Origin: Mesorhizobium sp. INR15
Lineage (GTDB): Bacteria > Pseudomonadota > Alphaproteobacteria > Rhizobiales > Rhizobiaceae
Length of the DNA stretch: 42,856 nt
Direction of reading: 5' to 3'
NCBI RefSeq assembly: GCF_015500075.1
Contig: NZ_CP045500.1
Span: 1-42,856, forward strand
Of the stretch, positions 1 to 8,554 are shown piece after piece. Position 1 is the stretch's first letter; the number at the start of each line of letters is the position of its first letter. The notes below the pieces were generated by a model. That model saw only the letters and a program-made list of their open reading frames with translations, was not told the DNA's origin and ran no database searches. The translations under genes and the position numbers were made by a program.

Positions 1-1
1 G

Positions 2-586
2 CCGCCGGAACTGCGCTGGCGCGAGTGGATGGGTCGTGTCGAAGCGGTGATCTTTGCCGCTGACAAACCGGTGACCCGCGATGTGCTGGCACGCGTCGTT
101 GGCAAGGAATGCAATCTCGAGCTGATCATCGACGATATCCGGGGTGAACTACGCGGCCGTCCTTACGAACTGGTGGCGGTTGCCGGCGGCTGGCAGCATC
201 GCACGCGTCCAGGATTTGGCGACGCGATCCGGACTGCCTCGGGGGTGAGCGAGAAATCAGAGCTGACGCAGTCGGAACTGATTGTGCTGATGGCGGTCGC
301 GTATCTGCAGCCGATTACCCGGGCCGAGTTGTCGGCGCTGTTCGGACGCGAGATCAGTCGCGACCTCATCGGTCATTTGCGCGGACACAACCTCATCGCG
401 TCCGGACCGCGCAGCCCGACGCCGGGCGCGCCTTATACCTTCCTGACGACAAAAGACTTTTTGGCGGAGTTCGGTTTCGACACGTTGCGGAATTTGCCCG
501 ACATCGAGGCGCTTGAGGATGCCGGGTTACTTAGCAAGGAGAAGCTACTGGCCGGAGATTTCCAGATAGTAGCTGAGAAGGATTAG
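2..586 (+). CDS. scpB: ScpB-like segregation/condensation protein, 5' truncated by window edge
   Basis: The frame is open from base 2 (reading PPELRWREWMGRVEAV), so the ATG at 29 is internal and the true start lies outside the window. About 194 residues are visible. The family is the winged-helix ScpB subunit that bridges SMC and the kleisin ScpA in chromosome condensation; alphaproteobacterial plasmids and islands carry diverged copies with this kind of sequence (LIVLMAVAYLQPITRAELS, then FGREISRDLIGHL and GAPYTFLTT). The two winged-helix halves are both present. No scpA-like partner is seen downstream, where the DNA is decayed. An accessory copy rather than the housekeeping one is inferred from the debris-rich context. 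Confidence 0.75.
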   Translation, partial: PPELRWREWMGRVEAVIFAADKPVTRDVLARVVGKECNLELIIDDIRGELRGRPYELVAVAGGWQHRTRPGFGDAIRTASGVSEKSELTQSELIVLMAVAYLQPITRAELSALFGREISRDLIGHLRGHNLIASGPRSPTPGAPYTFLTTKDFLAEFGFDTLRNLPDIEALEDAGLLSKEKLLAGDFQIVAEKD

Positions 587-703
587 GGAAACAGTGAGAA
601 CTATCAGACGTGACGTTGCCAGCAGGATGGCAGGTATTCTGCTACCGCTACGCTCCGAAGGCAGAGGTACCGCAGGTCGGGAGCGCCATTTTTAATATAG
701 GCG

Positions 704-1686
704 GTGATCGCGGCCGGCGCGGGGCCGAAGCTCCCGGACATTCCTGGGCTCCTAGAGGCCGGCTTCCTGAGCAATGAAACGGTGTTCAGCCTGACCGAAC
801 CACCAAAGAAGCTGCTTGTGATCGGCGGCGGCCCGCTGGGTTGCGAGATGGCGCAGGCGTTCTGTCGTCTGGGCGTGCATGTGGTGATCGCGCAGAAGGA
901 GCCGACGTTCCTGCCCGGCGAGGAGCGCGAAGCCGCGCAACTCCTCTCGGGGTCGATGGTGCGCGACGGCGTCGAAGTCCGTCTCAACTCGACCGTGGTC
1001 GCCGTGCGGACCGAGAACAACATGAAGCTCGGATATTGACCGGTCTTGGCCGCAGCCCCAACGTTGAAGAGCTCGGGCTGGAACAGGCTGACATTGCCTT
1101 TGACGAGGACGGCATCAAGGTGGACGACCATCTACGCACGACGAACCACCGCGTCTACGCGGTGGCGACGTCTGTCTCCAACGCAAATACACTCAATGTC
1201 GCCGCAGCGACGGGAAAGATGGCCGTAGAAAACGCCCTCCGGTCCGGACGCAAGCGCCTGAGCGACCTGATTATTCCCTGGTGCACCTATACTGACCCAG
1301 AGATCGCCCATGTCGGCTTGTACTCTGTCGACGCGCGGCGGCGAAAAATTCTCGTCAAGACGTTCTCGGTTCTGATGCACTATGTGCCGCGCGTCGTAAT
1401 GGACGGCGAGGAGCAAGGGTTCGTCAAGTTCCATGTTAGGGAGGGTACCGACCAGATCCTCGGCGCAACAATGGTGGCGCGCCACGCCGGAGAGATGATC
1501 AACACCGCGTCGCTCGCCATCGCCGCAAAGGTTGGACTGCGCACCCTCGGCGGTATCATCCACGACTTTCCGACCCAATCCGAGGCGATTGCAGCGGCGG
1601 GAGAAGCGTGCGCGCAGTCGCAGTTGCATACACGATGGCAGCGGCTGTGGGCGGCCTGCTTGGCTTTGATTCGCAGAACCGGCTAA
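704..1686 (+). pseudogene. Pyridine nucleotide-disulfide oxidoreductase (MerA-like) remnant
   Basis: The first frame (704-1039) holds the NAD-binding domain with GGGPLGCEMAQAF and the linker IPGLLEAGFLSNETVF. Translation stops at 1037-1039 and resumes in another frame with ILTGLGRSPNVEELGL, followed by the dimerisation domain (YTDPEIAHVGLY, then HDFPTQSEAIAAAGEA) to a stop at 1684-1686. The N-terminal FAD-binding domain with the redox-active CxxxxC is missing: homology starts abruptly near 703. Residues between the two pieces also look deleted. Family members are flavoprotein reductases such as mercuric reductase or lipoamide dehydrogenase. Loss of the FAD domain plus a frameshift makes it non-functional. 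The true substrate of the parent enzyme cannot be told. Confidence 0.8.
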
Positions 1687-1705
1687 CATGATGCGCTCGC
1701 GGGAC

Positions 1706-2141
1706 CGCTCTGGCATCGGTCTCGAAATCATCCGCCATGCCACTGCCGAGGGTGCTGTCGTATTGTCGATCGCCCGCGGTGAAGCCAAGCTACTGGCTGC
1801 CGCGGCGACGACCATCCCTGGCGCAGAAATCGCGCCGCTCGACCTGAGCGATGCCGATGCGCTCCAAGTTCCTCCGCTCGCTCGAAGCCTGCGATTACTC
1901 GCCCGACGTGCTGGTCAACAATGCCGGTCACGTAGCTTCGGTCGCGTTCGTCGACACCGACAGGACGAAGATCGACGCCATACTGCGCCTGAACATGATC
2001 GCGCCTGCCCCGCAAAGCCGCTGAGCGGCCAAGATTATGAAGTGGCGCGGGTCCGGCTCGATCATCAATCAGTCGGCACCCGTCGCTACTCGTCCGATGC
2101 CCCATTTCATACGCTGCACCTATCTCAGCATGAAGCACTAA
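1706..2141 (+). pseudogene. Short-chain dehydrogenase/reductase (SDR) remnant
   Basis: A frame from about 1706 gives SGIGLEIIRHATAEGAVVLS, the glycine-rich nucleotide-binding turn and first Rossmann units, up to DLSDADAL. Near 1855 the homology moves to a second frame with YSPDVLVNNAGHVASVAF, the SDR NNAG motif, ending at a stop near 2023. A further in-frame stretch (IMKWRGSGSIINQSAPVA) matches the strand carrying the catalytic serine, ending at 2139-2141. The N-terminal start, the YxxxK segment and the C-terminus are absent. It directly follows the MerA-like remnant, so both appear to have decayed together. The original substrate is unknown. Confidence 0.7.
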
Positions 2142-2330
2142 TCAGAGGTTCTGACCAACCGACAAAAGCCCACCGGCGTGACAAAGGAGAGGTCTGGAAC
2201 ATCCGAAGATCATCACCCGTGGAGAAAAAAACCGCGGCTGCGGGCAGTGTTGGCGCATCTGAACGTGAAGGGTGAACGTTTTTCTCTCATCCACGTTCTA
2301 GATGGATGTTGCCAGCCAAGGAAGAAATTG

Positions 2331-3364
2331 ATGGCTAAGGACAGCGCCCCCAATCTCCGTGGCGATAGCCCTGCTGCGGTCACCGATGAGGCCATGCTTG
2401 ACCGTAAGGAACTGGCTGCAACAGCGTTCCAGCGGACTCGAATGCCGATGTTGGTTACGGATGCCACCAAGGAAGACTATCCGATCGTGCTGGCGAACCA
2501 GGCTTTTCTAAACCTTACAGGCTACGGAGCGAGAGAGGTGCTTGGACGCAACTGTAGGTTTCTACAAGGAACCGCGACGTCGCCGGCCGCGATAGCCGAA
2601 ATCCGGGCAGGTTTGCAGGAAGATCGCGATGTCGACGTTGAGTTGCTGAATTATCGGAAGGATGGGTCCGCCTTTTGGAATCAGCTTCACCTGAGTCCTA
2701 TCCACGATGACGATGGCCGTCTCGTCTACCATTTCGCATCTCAGATCGATCGCACGGATTACCACAAGATTGAGAGCCTCGAAGCGTCTGAACACCGATT
2801 GCTGTTAGAGGTGGATCACCGCGCTAACAATGTGCTTGCAATTGTCGACAGTATCGTCCGCCTGACAAAATCCGATAACGCTGCGCTGTATGCAGCCTCT
2901 GTCCAAAACCGCGTTCAGGCGTTGGCTAGGGCGCATGGCTTACTTTCGCAGCGGGTTGGCATCGGATCCCTCTACGGGAGACAATTTCAACTCAAATTGA
3001 GCCATATGGAGCTGGGCGTACTTTGCTGGACGGCCCCGAGGTCCTACTTGCATCACATGCCGTTCAGCCGTTGGCATTATTCATCCATGAACTTGCGGTC
3101 AACGCGGCATCTCATGGCGCCCTTTCGAAAGGGGGCGGTCAAGTGCAAATCGTTTGGGAAGACAGGCCGAAGAATGATGGTTTCGTGCTCATCTGGAAAG
3201 AAATGGGAGGGCCTTCTCCGCAGATCACCCGCCGTCGAGGTTTCGGAACAGCTATCACGGAGGCTACAATCCGCAGACAACTTCATGGATCCATAAAACA
3301 CGAGTGGTCGGATCAAGGAGTAAGGATCGTCGCTGAGATACCGAACGTCACTGCCTCGCGGTAG
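2331..3364 (+). pseudogene. LOV-domain blue-light HWE/HisKA_2-type histidine kinase, one-base frameshift
   Basis: The ATG at 2331 has a good ribosome site (AAGGAAG). Residues 30-150 form a LOV-type PAS domain with NCRFLQG, where Cys75 is the expected flavin-adduct cysteine. The phosphoacceptor region has His163 in VDHRANNVLAIV, typical of HWE/HisKA_2 kinases. After LLSQ at 2951 the frame is lost; reading one base over gives AGWHRIPLRETIS, then the N-box IHELAVNAASHGAL and a G-rich ATP-lid region, to the stop at 3362-3364. Restoring one G (CAGCGGG to CAGGCGGG) yields a normal length of about 344 residues. Everything else is intact, so the lesion is recent or a sequencing error. Such kinases sense blue light and signal through a response regulator; none is adjacent. 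Confidence 0.8.
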
Positions 3365-3493
3365 GTGCTCTATCCACGTTGCCGCTAACCCCTACATTGC
3401 GGAATGTGTAGCAACGGCCACAAACGATACGACACGCACTTGTGTCTCTCTCTACCTCCAAGGGAGACCATTGGGGGTTGGTTCAGCTCAGGA

Positions 3494-3793
3494 TCATTCA
3501 GCTGTTAAAAGCGGCGTGCATCGCTTTGCATTTTCGCATGCGCCTTGTGCTGTGACGTCATTGCAGACAACAAGCACTCCGCCGACGCTGTCATCGAGAT
3601 CGATGGATCCATAGCTGTAGGTCCACCAAACATTCTCGCGGCTACCATTTCGGGTGACCAGCATAAGACCGTCCTCACCCCAGGTCGAGCCCTTGCCGGC
3701 CATGACGTAGTCGATCTGCGGCCCGATGATCTCCCAGATCTCGGACCAGCAGTCACGGCCGCGCTGCGGTCGCCTGTATCGTTCTGAAATCAA
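3494..3793 (-). pseudogene. PAS-domain fragment of a hybrid sensor kinase
   Basis: The minus-strand frame contains GRDCWSEIWEIIGPQIDYVM, then a long conserved PAS core with ENVWWTYSYGSIDLDDSVGG and VLVVCNDVTAQ. This pattern is typical of the first PAS domain of rhizobial PAS/PAC hybrid histidine kinases. Only about 95 residues remain: the N-terminal beginning is not recognisable upstream (3794-3985), and no kinase domain follows at the 3' side, where the frame ends at 3494. It is therefore a stranded remnant between two plus-strand signalling genes. No function is expected. Confidence 0.65.
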
Positions 3794-3985
3794 AGATCCT
3801 CATGCCCGACCCTTCGGGACTCGTCCCGTTTGCTCCGCGGCCATTGATAATTCCCCCGACTCCACCATCTTCAGCCAGCCAGGTGGCTCAACCGCTTGGG
3901 CTTGTGGCTTTTGGCGGCACGGTGCAAACTTCCACGGCCAGGCCCTCCATGAGCCTTCGGCTAACTTGAAATCAAGGCCATAGAG

Positions 3986-4774
3986 ATGTCCCGCGCGAAA
4001 ATGCATAACGCCCAGATAACGGGTTCTGGAGACACTGCGATCGTCTTTGCTCATGGTTTCGGCTGCGACCAGAATATGTGGAGGTTGGTCGCTCCGGAAT
4101 TCGAGGACCGGTTTCGTGTCATCACCTTTGACCATATCGGCGCGGGCGGTTCGGACCTGTCAGCATACGACGCGCAACGCTATTCGACGCTTGAGGGCTA
4201 TGCGGACGACGTCGTCGAGCTCTGCCGGGAATCGGGCGTGATTGGCGGTGTGTTTGTCGGCCACTCGGTGAGCGCGATGATCGGCATCCTGGCCGCGAAA
4301 AAGGCTCCCGATCTGTTCAGCAAATTGGTGCTCGTCGGCCCTTCACCTCGCTACATCGACACTGACGATTATGTCGGCGGGTTCACCGAAGCCCAGATTG
4401 TTGAGTTGCTCGAATTTCTGGACAGCAATCACATGGGTTGGTCAGCCGCCATGGCTCCGGTCATCATGGGCAATCCGGATCGCCCGGAACTCGGTGCCGA
4501 GCTGACCAACAGTTTTTGCCGGACCGACCCGGAAATCGCGAAACGATTTGCTCGCGCGACCTTTCTCTCCGACAACCGAGCCGACCTGGAAGGCTTCTCG
4601 ATTCCGTCGTTAATCCTGCAATGTTCTGAGGACGTGATCGCACCCGCAGTAGTTGGCGAATATATGCACCGTCATCTGGCCAACAGCCGGCTCGTGCACC
4701 TCAAAGCCACTGGACATTGTCCAAACCTGAGCGCGCCGGCGGAAACGGTCGCGGCGATCAACGCGTTTGTCTAA
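3986..4774 (+). CDS. RsbQ-like alpha/beta hydrolase, putative sensor-kinase partner
   Basis: A 262-residue protein of full RsbQ length. It carries the oxyanion-hole motif HGFG (residues 23-26), the nucleophile elbow GHSVSAM with Ser94, Asp216 in LQCSEDVIAP and His244 in TGHCPNLS. These positions are almost those of Bacillus RsbQ (Ser96, Asp219, His247). RsbQ-family proteins (relatives of plant D14/KAI2 receptors) work with a PAS-containing partner: RsbP phosphatase in Bacillus, often a PAS histidine kinase in proteobacteria. The next gene is exactly such a PAS protein and overlaps it by 8 bases, which implies translational coupling and a joint role. Substrate or ligand is unknown. It is probably cytoplasmic, with no signal peptide. 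Confidence 0.85.
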   Translation: MSRAKMHNAQITGSGDTAIVFAHGFGCDQNMWRLVAPEFEDRFRVITFDHIGAGGSDLSAYDAQRYSTLEGYADDVVELCRESGVIGGVFVGHSVSAMIGILAAKKAPDLFSKLVLVGPSPRYIDTDDYVGGFTEAQIVELLEFLDSNHMGWSAAMAPVIMGNPDRPELGAELTNSFCRTDPEIAKRFARATFLSDNRADLEGFSIPSLILQCSEDVIAPAVVGEYMHRHLANSRLVHLKATGHCPNLSAPAETVAAINAFV

Positions 4775-6440
4775 GTTGCCAATCGTGGATTCCAAAAACA
4801 GCGAACCCGTCAACGAACTCGCCGACCTCCGCGATCTCTTCGAAAGCGCGCCTTGCGGCTACGTGTCAGCCACGCGCGATGGCCTGATCCAACGCGTCAA
4901 CGGGACATTCTGCGAATGGCTCGGATTCAAACAGGAGGAGCTTGTCGGCAAGCGCCTTCACGACCTACTGCCGATCGTCGGCAAAATCTATTACGAGACA
5001 CACTTCGCCCCATTGCTGCGGATGCAAGGTGAGTTCAACGAGGTCGCACTTGATTTCCTGCGAGCTGATGGAAGCCGGCTGCCGGCTCTGGTCAACGCCA
5101 GGGAACGGCGAAACGAGGCTGGCGAAACGCAATTCGTCAGATTGACGATTTTCGATGCGAGCGATCGGCGGCGATATGAGCAGGAACTGCTTAACGCAAA
5201 GAAGACGTCGGATCGCGCGAGCGAGGAGTTGCTCCAGCTGAACAGCGTTCTCGAGGAGAGGGTCTCGGAGGAGGTTGCCGAACGCATGGCGGTCGAAGAA
5301 ACCTTGCGGCAGGCGCAAAAGATGGAGGCGGTCGGGCAGCTGACAGGCGGCATCGCGCACGACTTCAACAATATGCTCGCCGTTGTCATATCTGGCCTCA
5401 ATCTCATTCAGAGGCGGATCTCGCGGGGCGATACCGATGTCGGCACGCTCATTGAAGCGGCGATGGGCGGCGCCACGAAGGCCGCCACTTTGACCCAGCG
5501 ACTATTGGCTTTCTCGCGCCAGCAAACGCTCGCCCCCGAGCCCATCACCGCGAATGTGATGGTGTCGGAAATGTCCGAGCTGCTCAGGCGCACGCTTGGC
5601 GAACCGGTTCACATGGAAACGGTGCTCGCAACCGGACTTTGGAAGACCGTCGCTGACCGCAATCAACTGGAAAACGTCATCGTCAACCTGGCCGTCAATG
5701 GCCGGGACGCGATGTCGGAAGGTGGCCGGCTCACCATCGAAACCGCCAATGTGGCGATCGATGACGGATACGCGACCGAGCACCAAATAGCCCCCGGCCA
5801 GTATGTCATGATCGCTGTCACGGATACTGGCGCCGGCATGCCCCCTGAGGTGATTGAGAAGGCCTTCGAACCTTTTTTCACGACCAAGGGCGTCGGCAAG
5901 GGAACGGGCCTGGGTTTGAGCCAGGTCTTCGGCTTCGTGAAGCAGTCGAGCGGCCACGTGAAAATCTATTCCGAGATTGGCCACGGAACGACGGTAAAGA
6001 TCTATCTGCCGCACTATTACGGAACAGACGAAGCGCCAAAGCGCAAACTTTCGGGTGACACTCCAACCGGCCTGGCCGAGGAGGTCGTCTTGGTGGTCGA
6101 GGACGATCAATCCGTCCGAGAACTGACTGTCCAAATGCTTGGTGATCTCGGCTACGGCGTGTTTTCAGCCGATGGCGGCCAATCCGGCCTGCGCATGCTT
6201 CACGAGCACCCCGACATCAGGCTGCTGCTGACCGATGTGGTCATGCCTGACATGAATGGCCGCCGGCTGGCCGAGGAGGCGCTACAGCTCAAGCCTGACC
6301 TCAAGATCATCTACACGACTGGCTATACCCGCAATGCGATCGTTCATGATGGCGTGCTTGAGCCCAACGTCCATTTCCTTCAGAAGCCCGCGTCGGTGAC
6401 AGTTCTTGCCCAGAAAGTTCGCTCGGTTTTTGACAATTGA
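4767..6440 (+). CDS. PAS-containing hybrid histidine kinase coupled to the RsbQ-like hydrolase
   Basis: A 557-residue soluble hybrid kinase. The frame begins with a TTG at 4767 that overlaps the hydrolase stop, giving coupled translation. Order: PAS domain (about 21-135, ending in a conserved LTIFDASDRRRYEQEL linker), coiled coil (about 140-185), phosphoacceptor helix with His198 in GGIAHDFNN, HATPase_c domain (N box in NLAVNGRDAM; G boxes DTGAGMP and GKGTGLGLSQVFG), and a C-terminal receiver domain (from about 437) with Asp490 in LLTDVVMPDMNG and Lys in FLQKPAS. No transmembrane segment is seen, so the signal is internal, presumably generated or presented by the hydrolase. The output target is unknown because no downstream phosphotransfer or regulator gene follows. 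All signature residues are intact. Confidence 0.88.
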   Translation: MSKLPIVDSKNSEPVNELADLRDLFESAPCGYVSATRDGLIQRVNGTFCEWLGFKQEELVGKRLHDLLPIVGKIYYETHFAPLLRMQGEFNEVALDFLRADGSRLPALVNARERRNEAGETQFVRLTIFDASDRRRYEQELLNAKKTSDRASEELLQLNSVLEERVSEEVAERMAVEETLRQAQKMEAVGQLTGGIAHDFNNMLAVVISGLNLIQRRISRGDTDVGTLIEAAMGGATKAATLTQRLLAFSRQQTLAPEPITANVMVSEMSELLRRTLGEPVHMETVLATGLWKTVADRNQLENVIVNLAVNGRDAMSEGGRLTIETANVAIDDGYATEHQIAPGQYVMIAVTDTGAGMPPEVIEKAFEPFFTTKGVGKGTGLGLSQVFGFVKQSSGHVKIYSEIGHGTTVKIYLPHYYGTDEAPKRKLSGDTPTGLAEEVVLVVEDDQSVRELTVQMLGDLGYGVFSADGGQSGLRMLHEHPDIRLLLTDVVMPDMNGRRLAEEALQLKPDLKIIYTTGYTRNAIVHDGVLEPNVHFLQKPASVTVLAQKVRSVFDN

Positions 6441-6779
6441 GCCGCCCTTCTCGAAGGCATTCAGCAAAGAGTTGACGCGACAGCGCCCCTCATTGGCTGG
6501 CTCCGCGTTGTGAGCCGGGATTGGTTCGCTCTACCTCAGCCGTATACCATCCATCCCAAGTTCATGCTTTGTGCTCTCGCCGCATAAAAGGGAGTCGGGA
6601 AAAACAGCGTCGTCAGGATTTCCACAATACCCGGAACAACAGGCGACTCCTGGATGGCGCGGCACGGGGACCGCTTTGGGCCTTAAACGCAGACGCAGAG
6701 ATCAGACCCGCCTTTTCTGAAAGCAGGCCCTCCGACTTGGGCGGCGTGTGTCCGGCATTAATCCAGAGCGTATAATCTT
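6441..6779 (+). other. Gene-free spacer after hybrid kinase
   Basis: About 340 bases between convergent genes. Short open frames exist but none has a convincing ribosome site or recognisable protein. No strong hairpin with a T tract was seen. Confidence 0.4.
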
Positions 6780-7130
6780 CACACTAGGCCGATCATTTTC
6801 AGGAACAGCATCGCCAAGATGATGAATGCACCCACCATAGCTATCATTACTGCAACGTTCTGGCCGGTCTTCCCCCCCCGGATTAGCTTTTAAGCGAAGC
6901 GATACGACGACCAAGATACTTGCGGCTTGGCACGCGAACCCAGCGAACATCAGCCAGGCCGCCGCGCCATGAAAATGGAAATCTCGCCCGTCGAGATACC
7001 CAACTGGGACCGCAAAGTCGTCGTGCAGCGCACCATACGCTGGCCAGCCCACCAGCAATGCCGCGATGGCTACAGCAGTCAGGTTCGCTAGCGTTGGGTT
7101 GCGGCTCCTCCAGCTGTCGCGCGTTCTCAT
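6780..7130 (-). pseudogene. Small three-helix membrane protein, frameshifted in a G8 tract
   Basis: The start at 7130 follows a textbook site (GGAGG then ACACC, ATG). The frame encodes a basic N-terminus, a first hydrophobic helix (LTAVAIAALLVGWPAYGAL), a periplasmic-type loop, and a second helix (AWLMFAGFACQAASILVVV). At the G8 run (C8 on the plus strand, 6872-6879) the frame is lost. With seven G it continues as GGKTGQNVAVMIAMVGAFII, a third helix, to a stop at 6780-6782. The repaired protein is about 116 residues. Family not recognised. The homopolymer location suggests a sequencing slip or slipped-strand (phase-variable) tract. Confidence 0.6.
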
Positions 7131-8025
7131 GGTGTCCTCCGCGAGTACTACGGGTATTGGTAAGCGATGGTTACATTTGTGCAATCAGTGGAAGACAATA
7201 CAAACCCGCCACCGCTTCGATCCTTCGCAAGAGCCATCGGTAGCTGAACGATAATCTATGGCGACCGCAGCGGAAACCGGACGTTCTCCTTCCGGCCCCC
7301 ACTCTGCTGAAGGAAGAGCCGAGGCCGGGCATCCAGACCGCGCTGATGACACTGGTGAAGGATGCTCGCTCCGCTACCACAACAGGGGAGGTCGCCGGCA
7401 GGCGGATCACCCACAGTAGTACCACCAACGGGAACGGGGTCGTCAGGAATGCAATTGCGGCAAGCCAGCCGAAGGTTGCAGGCTGTAGTGGCTTTACATC
7501 AGCTAGTTTTGGCGGCGGCCCTGTAGCCGGTAGGATCGATAGGTTTTACGGAACAAATCAATTCAACACCCTAACCGAGTTGGGCAAGTCACTCGCACTC
7601 GGCCAATCAGATTCCAAAAGGTACCGGGGAGCTTCTTTGCAGACGCTGTCGCGGCAGTAGGATAACAGAAATTGCGCGAGAATCTCATGGTCGATCCGGA
7701 TAAGTAACGGCACGGTTCACTTGAACAGGCATCGCAATGACGTGCGGATCAGTGCGATCCATGATCTCAAAGACAGTGGTTGCGCTGACAGCGGCGCTTT
7801 GTGTCAGCCAATGCGTTCTGGAGTGAGTTGGTAGCTTATTACTCAGTCGGATCATCACAGGATCTTTGCTGTTTATAGCGCTAGCACGCGTACTGGAGAA
7901 AGCCGGCCTTTCTCTTTTCATAAGCCGCTCACTTCGAATTTTAGAGCGAGTCATGGCCAAAAAATGGCATGGGTAAACTCTTGCCGGCACCTCTACACAG
8001 CCGGCGCAACGTCATTGACTTTGCA
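7131..8025. other. Degenerate region with a hydrophobic-protein remnant
   Basis: On the minus strand at about 7340-7510 a frame reads PATFGWLAAIAFLTTPFPLV followed by VLLWVIRLPATSP, two hydrophobic stretches that look like a fragment of a polytopic membrane protein. It has no start and soon runs into unrelated sequence. Its family could not be identified. The remainder (7510-8025) has only short open frames on both strands, none with convincing family motifs or a good ribosome site. Confidence 0.3.
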
Positions 8026-8180
8026 TCAGAGCGCTTCGAGCGCAAGAGCGATACCCTGGCCGCCGCCAATGCATAGCGTGACAATACCTTTCCGAATGGT
8101 CACGCTTTATGGCGTAAAGAAGACGTGTCGTCAGGATCGCTCCCGTGGCACCGATTGGATGGCCATGAGCAAAGCTGTGT
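8026..8180 (-). pseudogene. Acetyl-CoA acyltransferase (thiolase) C-terminal remnant
   Basis: Two adjacent minus-strand frames encode the extreme C-terminus of a thiolase. The first reads GHPIGATGAILTTRLLYAIK (the GHPxGATG active-site segment). After one lost base it reads IVTLCIGGGQGIALALEAL with a stop at 8026-8028; the CIGGG cysteine is the second catalytic cysteine of the family. The pattern is closest to beta-ketoadipyl-CoA/3-oxoadipyl-CoA thiolases of aromatic degradation. The first 350 or so residues are missing. It lies next to an aromatic-type FAD monooxygenase, which hints that an aromatic-degradation segment was once here. Confidence 0.75.
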
Positions 8181-8554
8181 CGGACATTTCTGATCTCCCA
8201 TTTGCGAATTTCAGATAGCCTATTTCCCTGATATGCCTAACGGAATGCCCGAGACGGACGAATACCGGACAGATCGCGCCAAGGATTGACGAGGTGAGCT
8301 CCGTTCAAATCGTAAGTCGTCACAAGTTCCTCGAAAGGACACTTGGTTCGGCAACATTCTGGGCGACGGCGAGGATTGGAGCCAACTATTCCACCGGGTG
8401 GCCAATGTCAGCTATTCTATTTGGAATTTACCGAGGTTTTGCGGCGCGCCACGGGTACAACCTGGACAATGAATGCAGGTCCTCGCGACCGTAAACTGTG
8501 GCATCTGTGCGTATTCATTGCCGGCGCCTGCGAAGCCCGCGTATCAAAAGCGCA
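8181..8554. other. Unassigned spacer between thiolase remnant and monooxygenase
   Basis: Around 374 bases with short open frames only. A plus-strand stretch near 8335-8470 (including FGNILGDGEDWSQLFHRVAN) looks protein-like but could not be assigned to a family and has no clear start. Confidence 0.3.
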
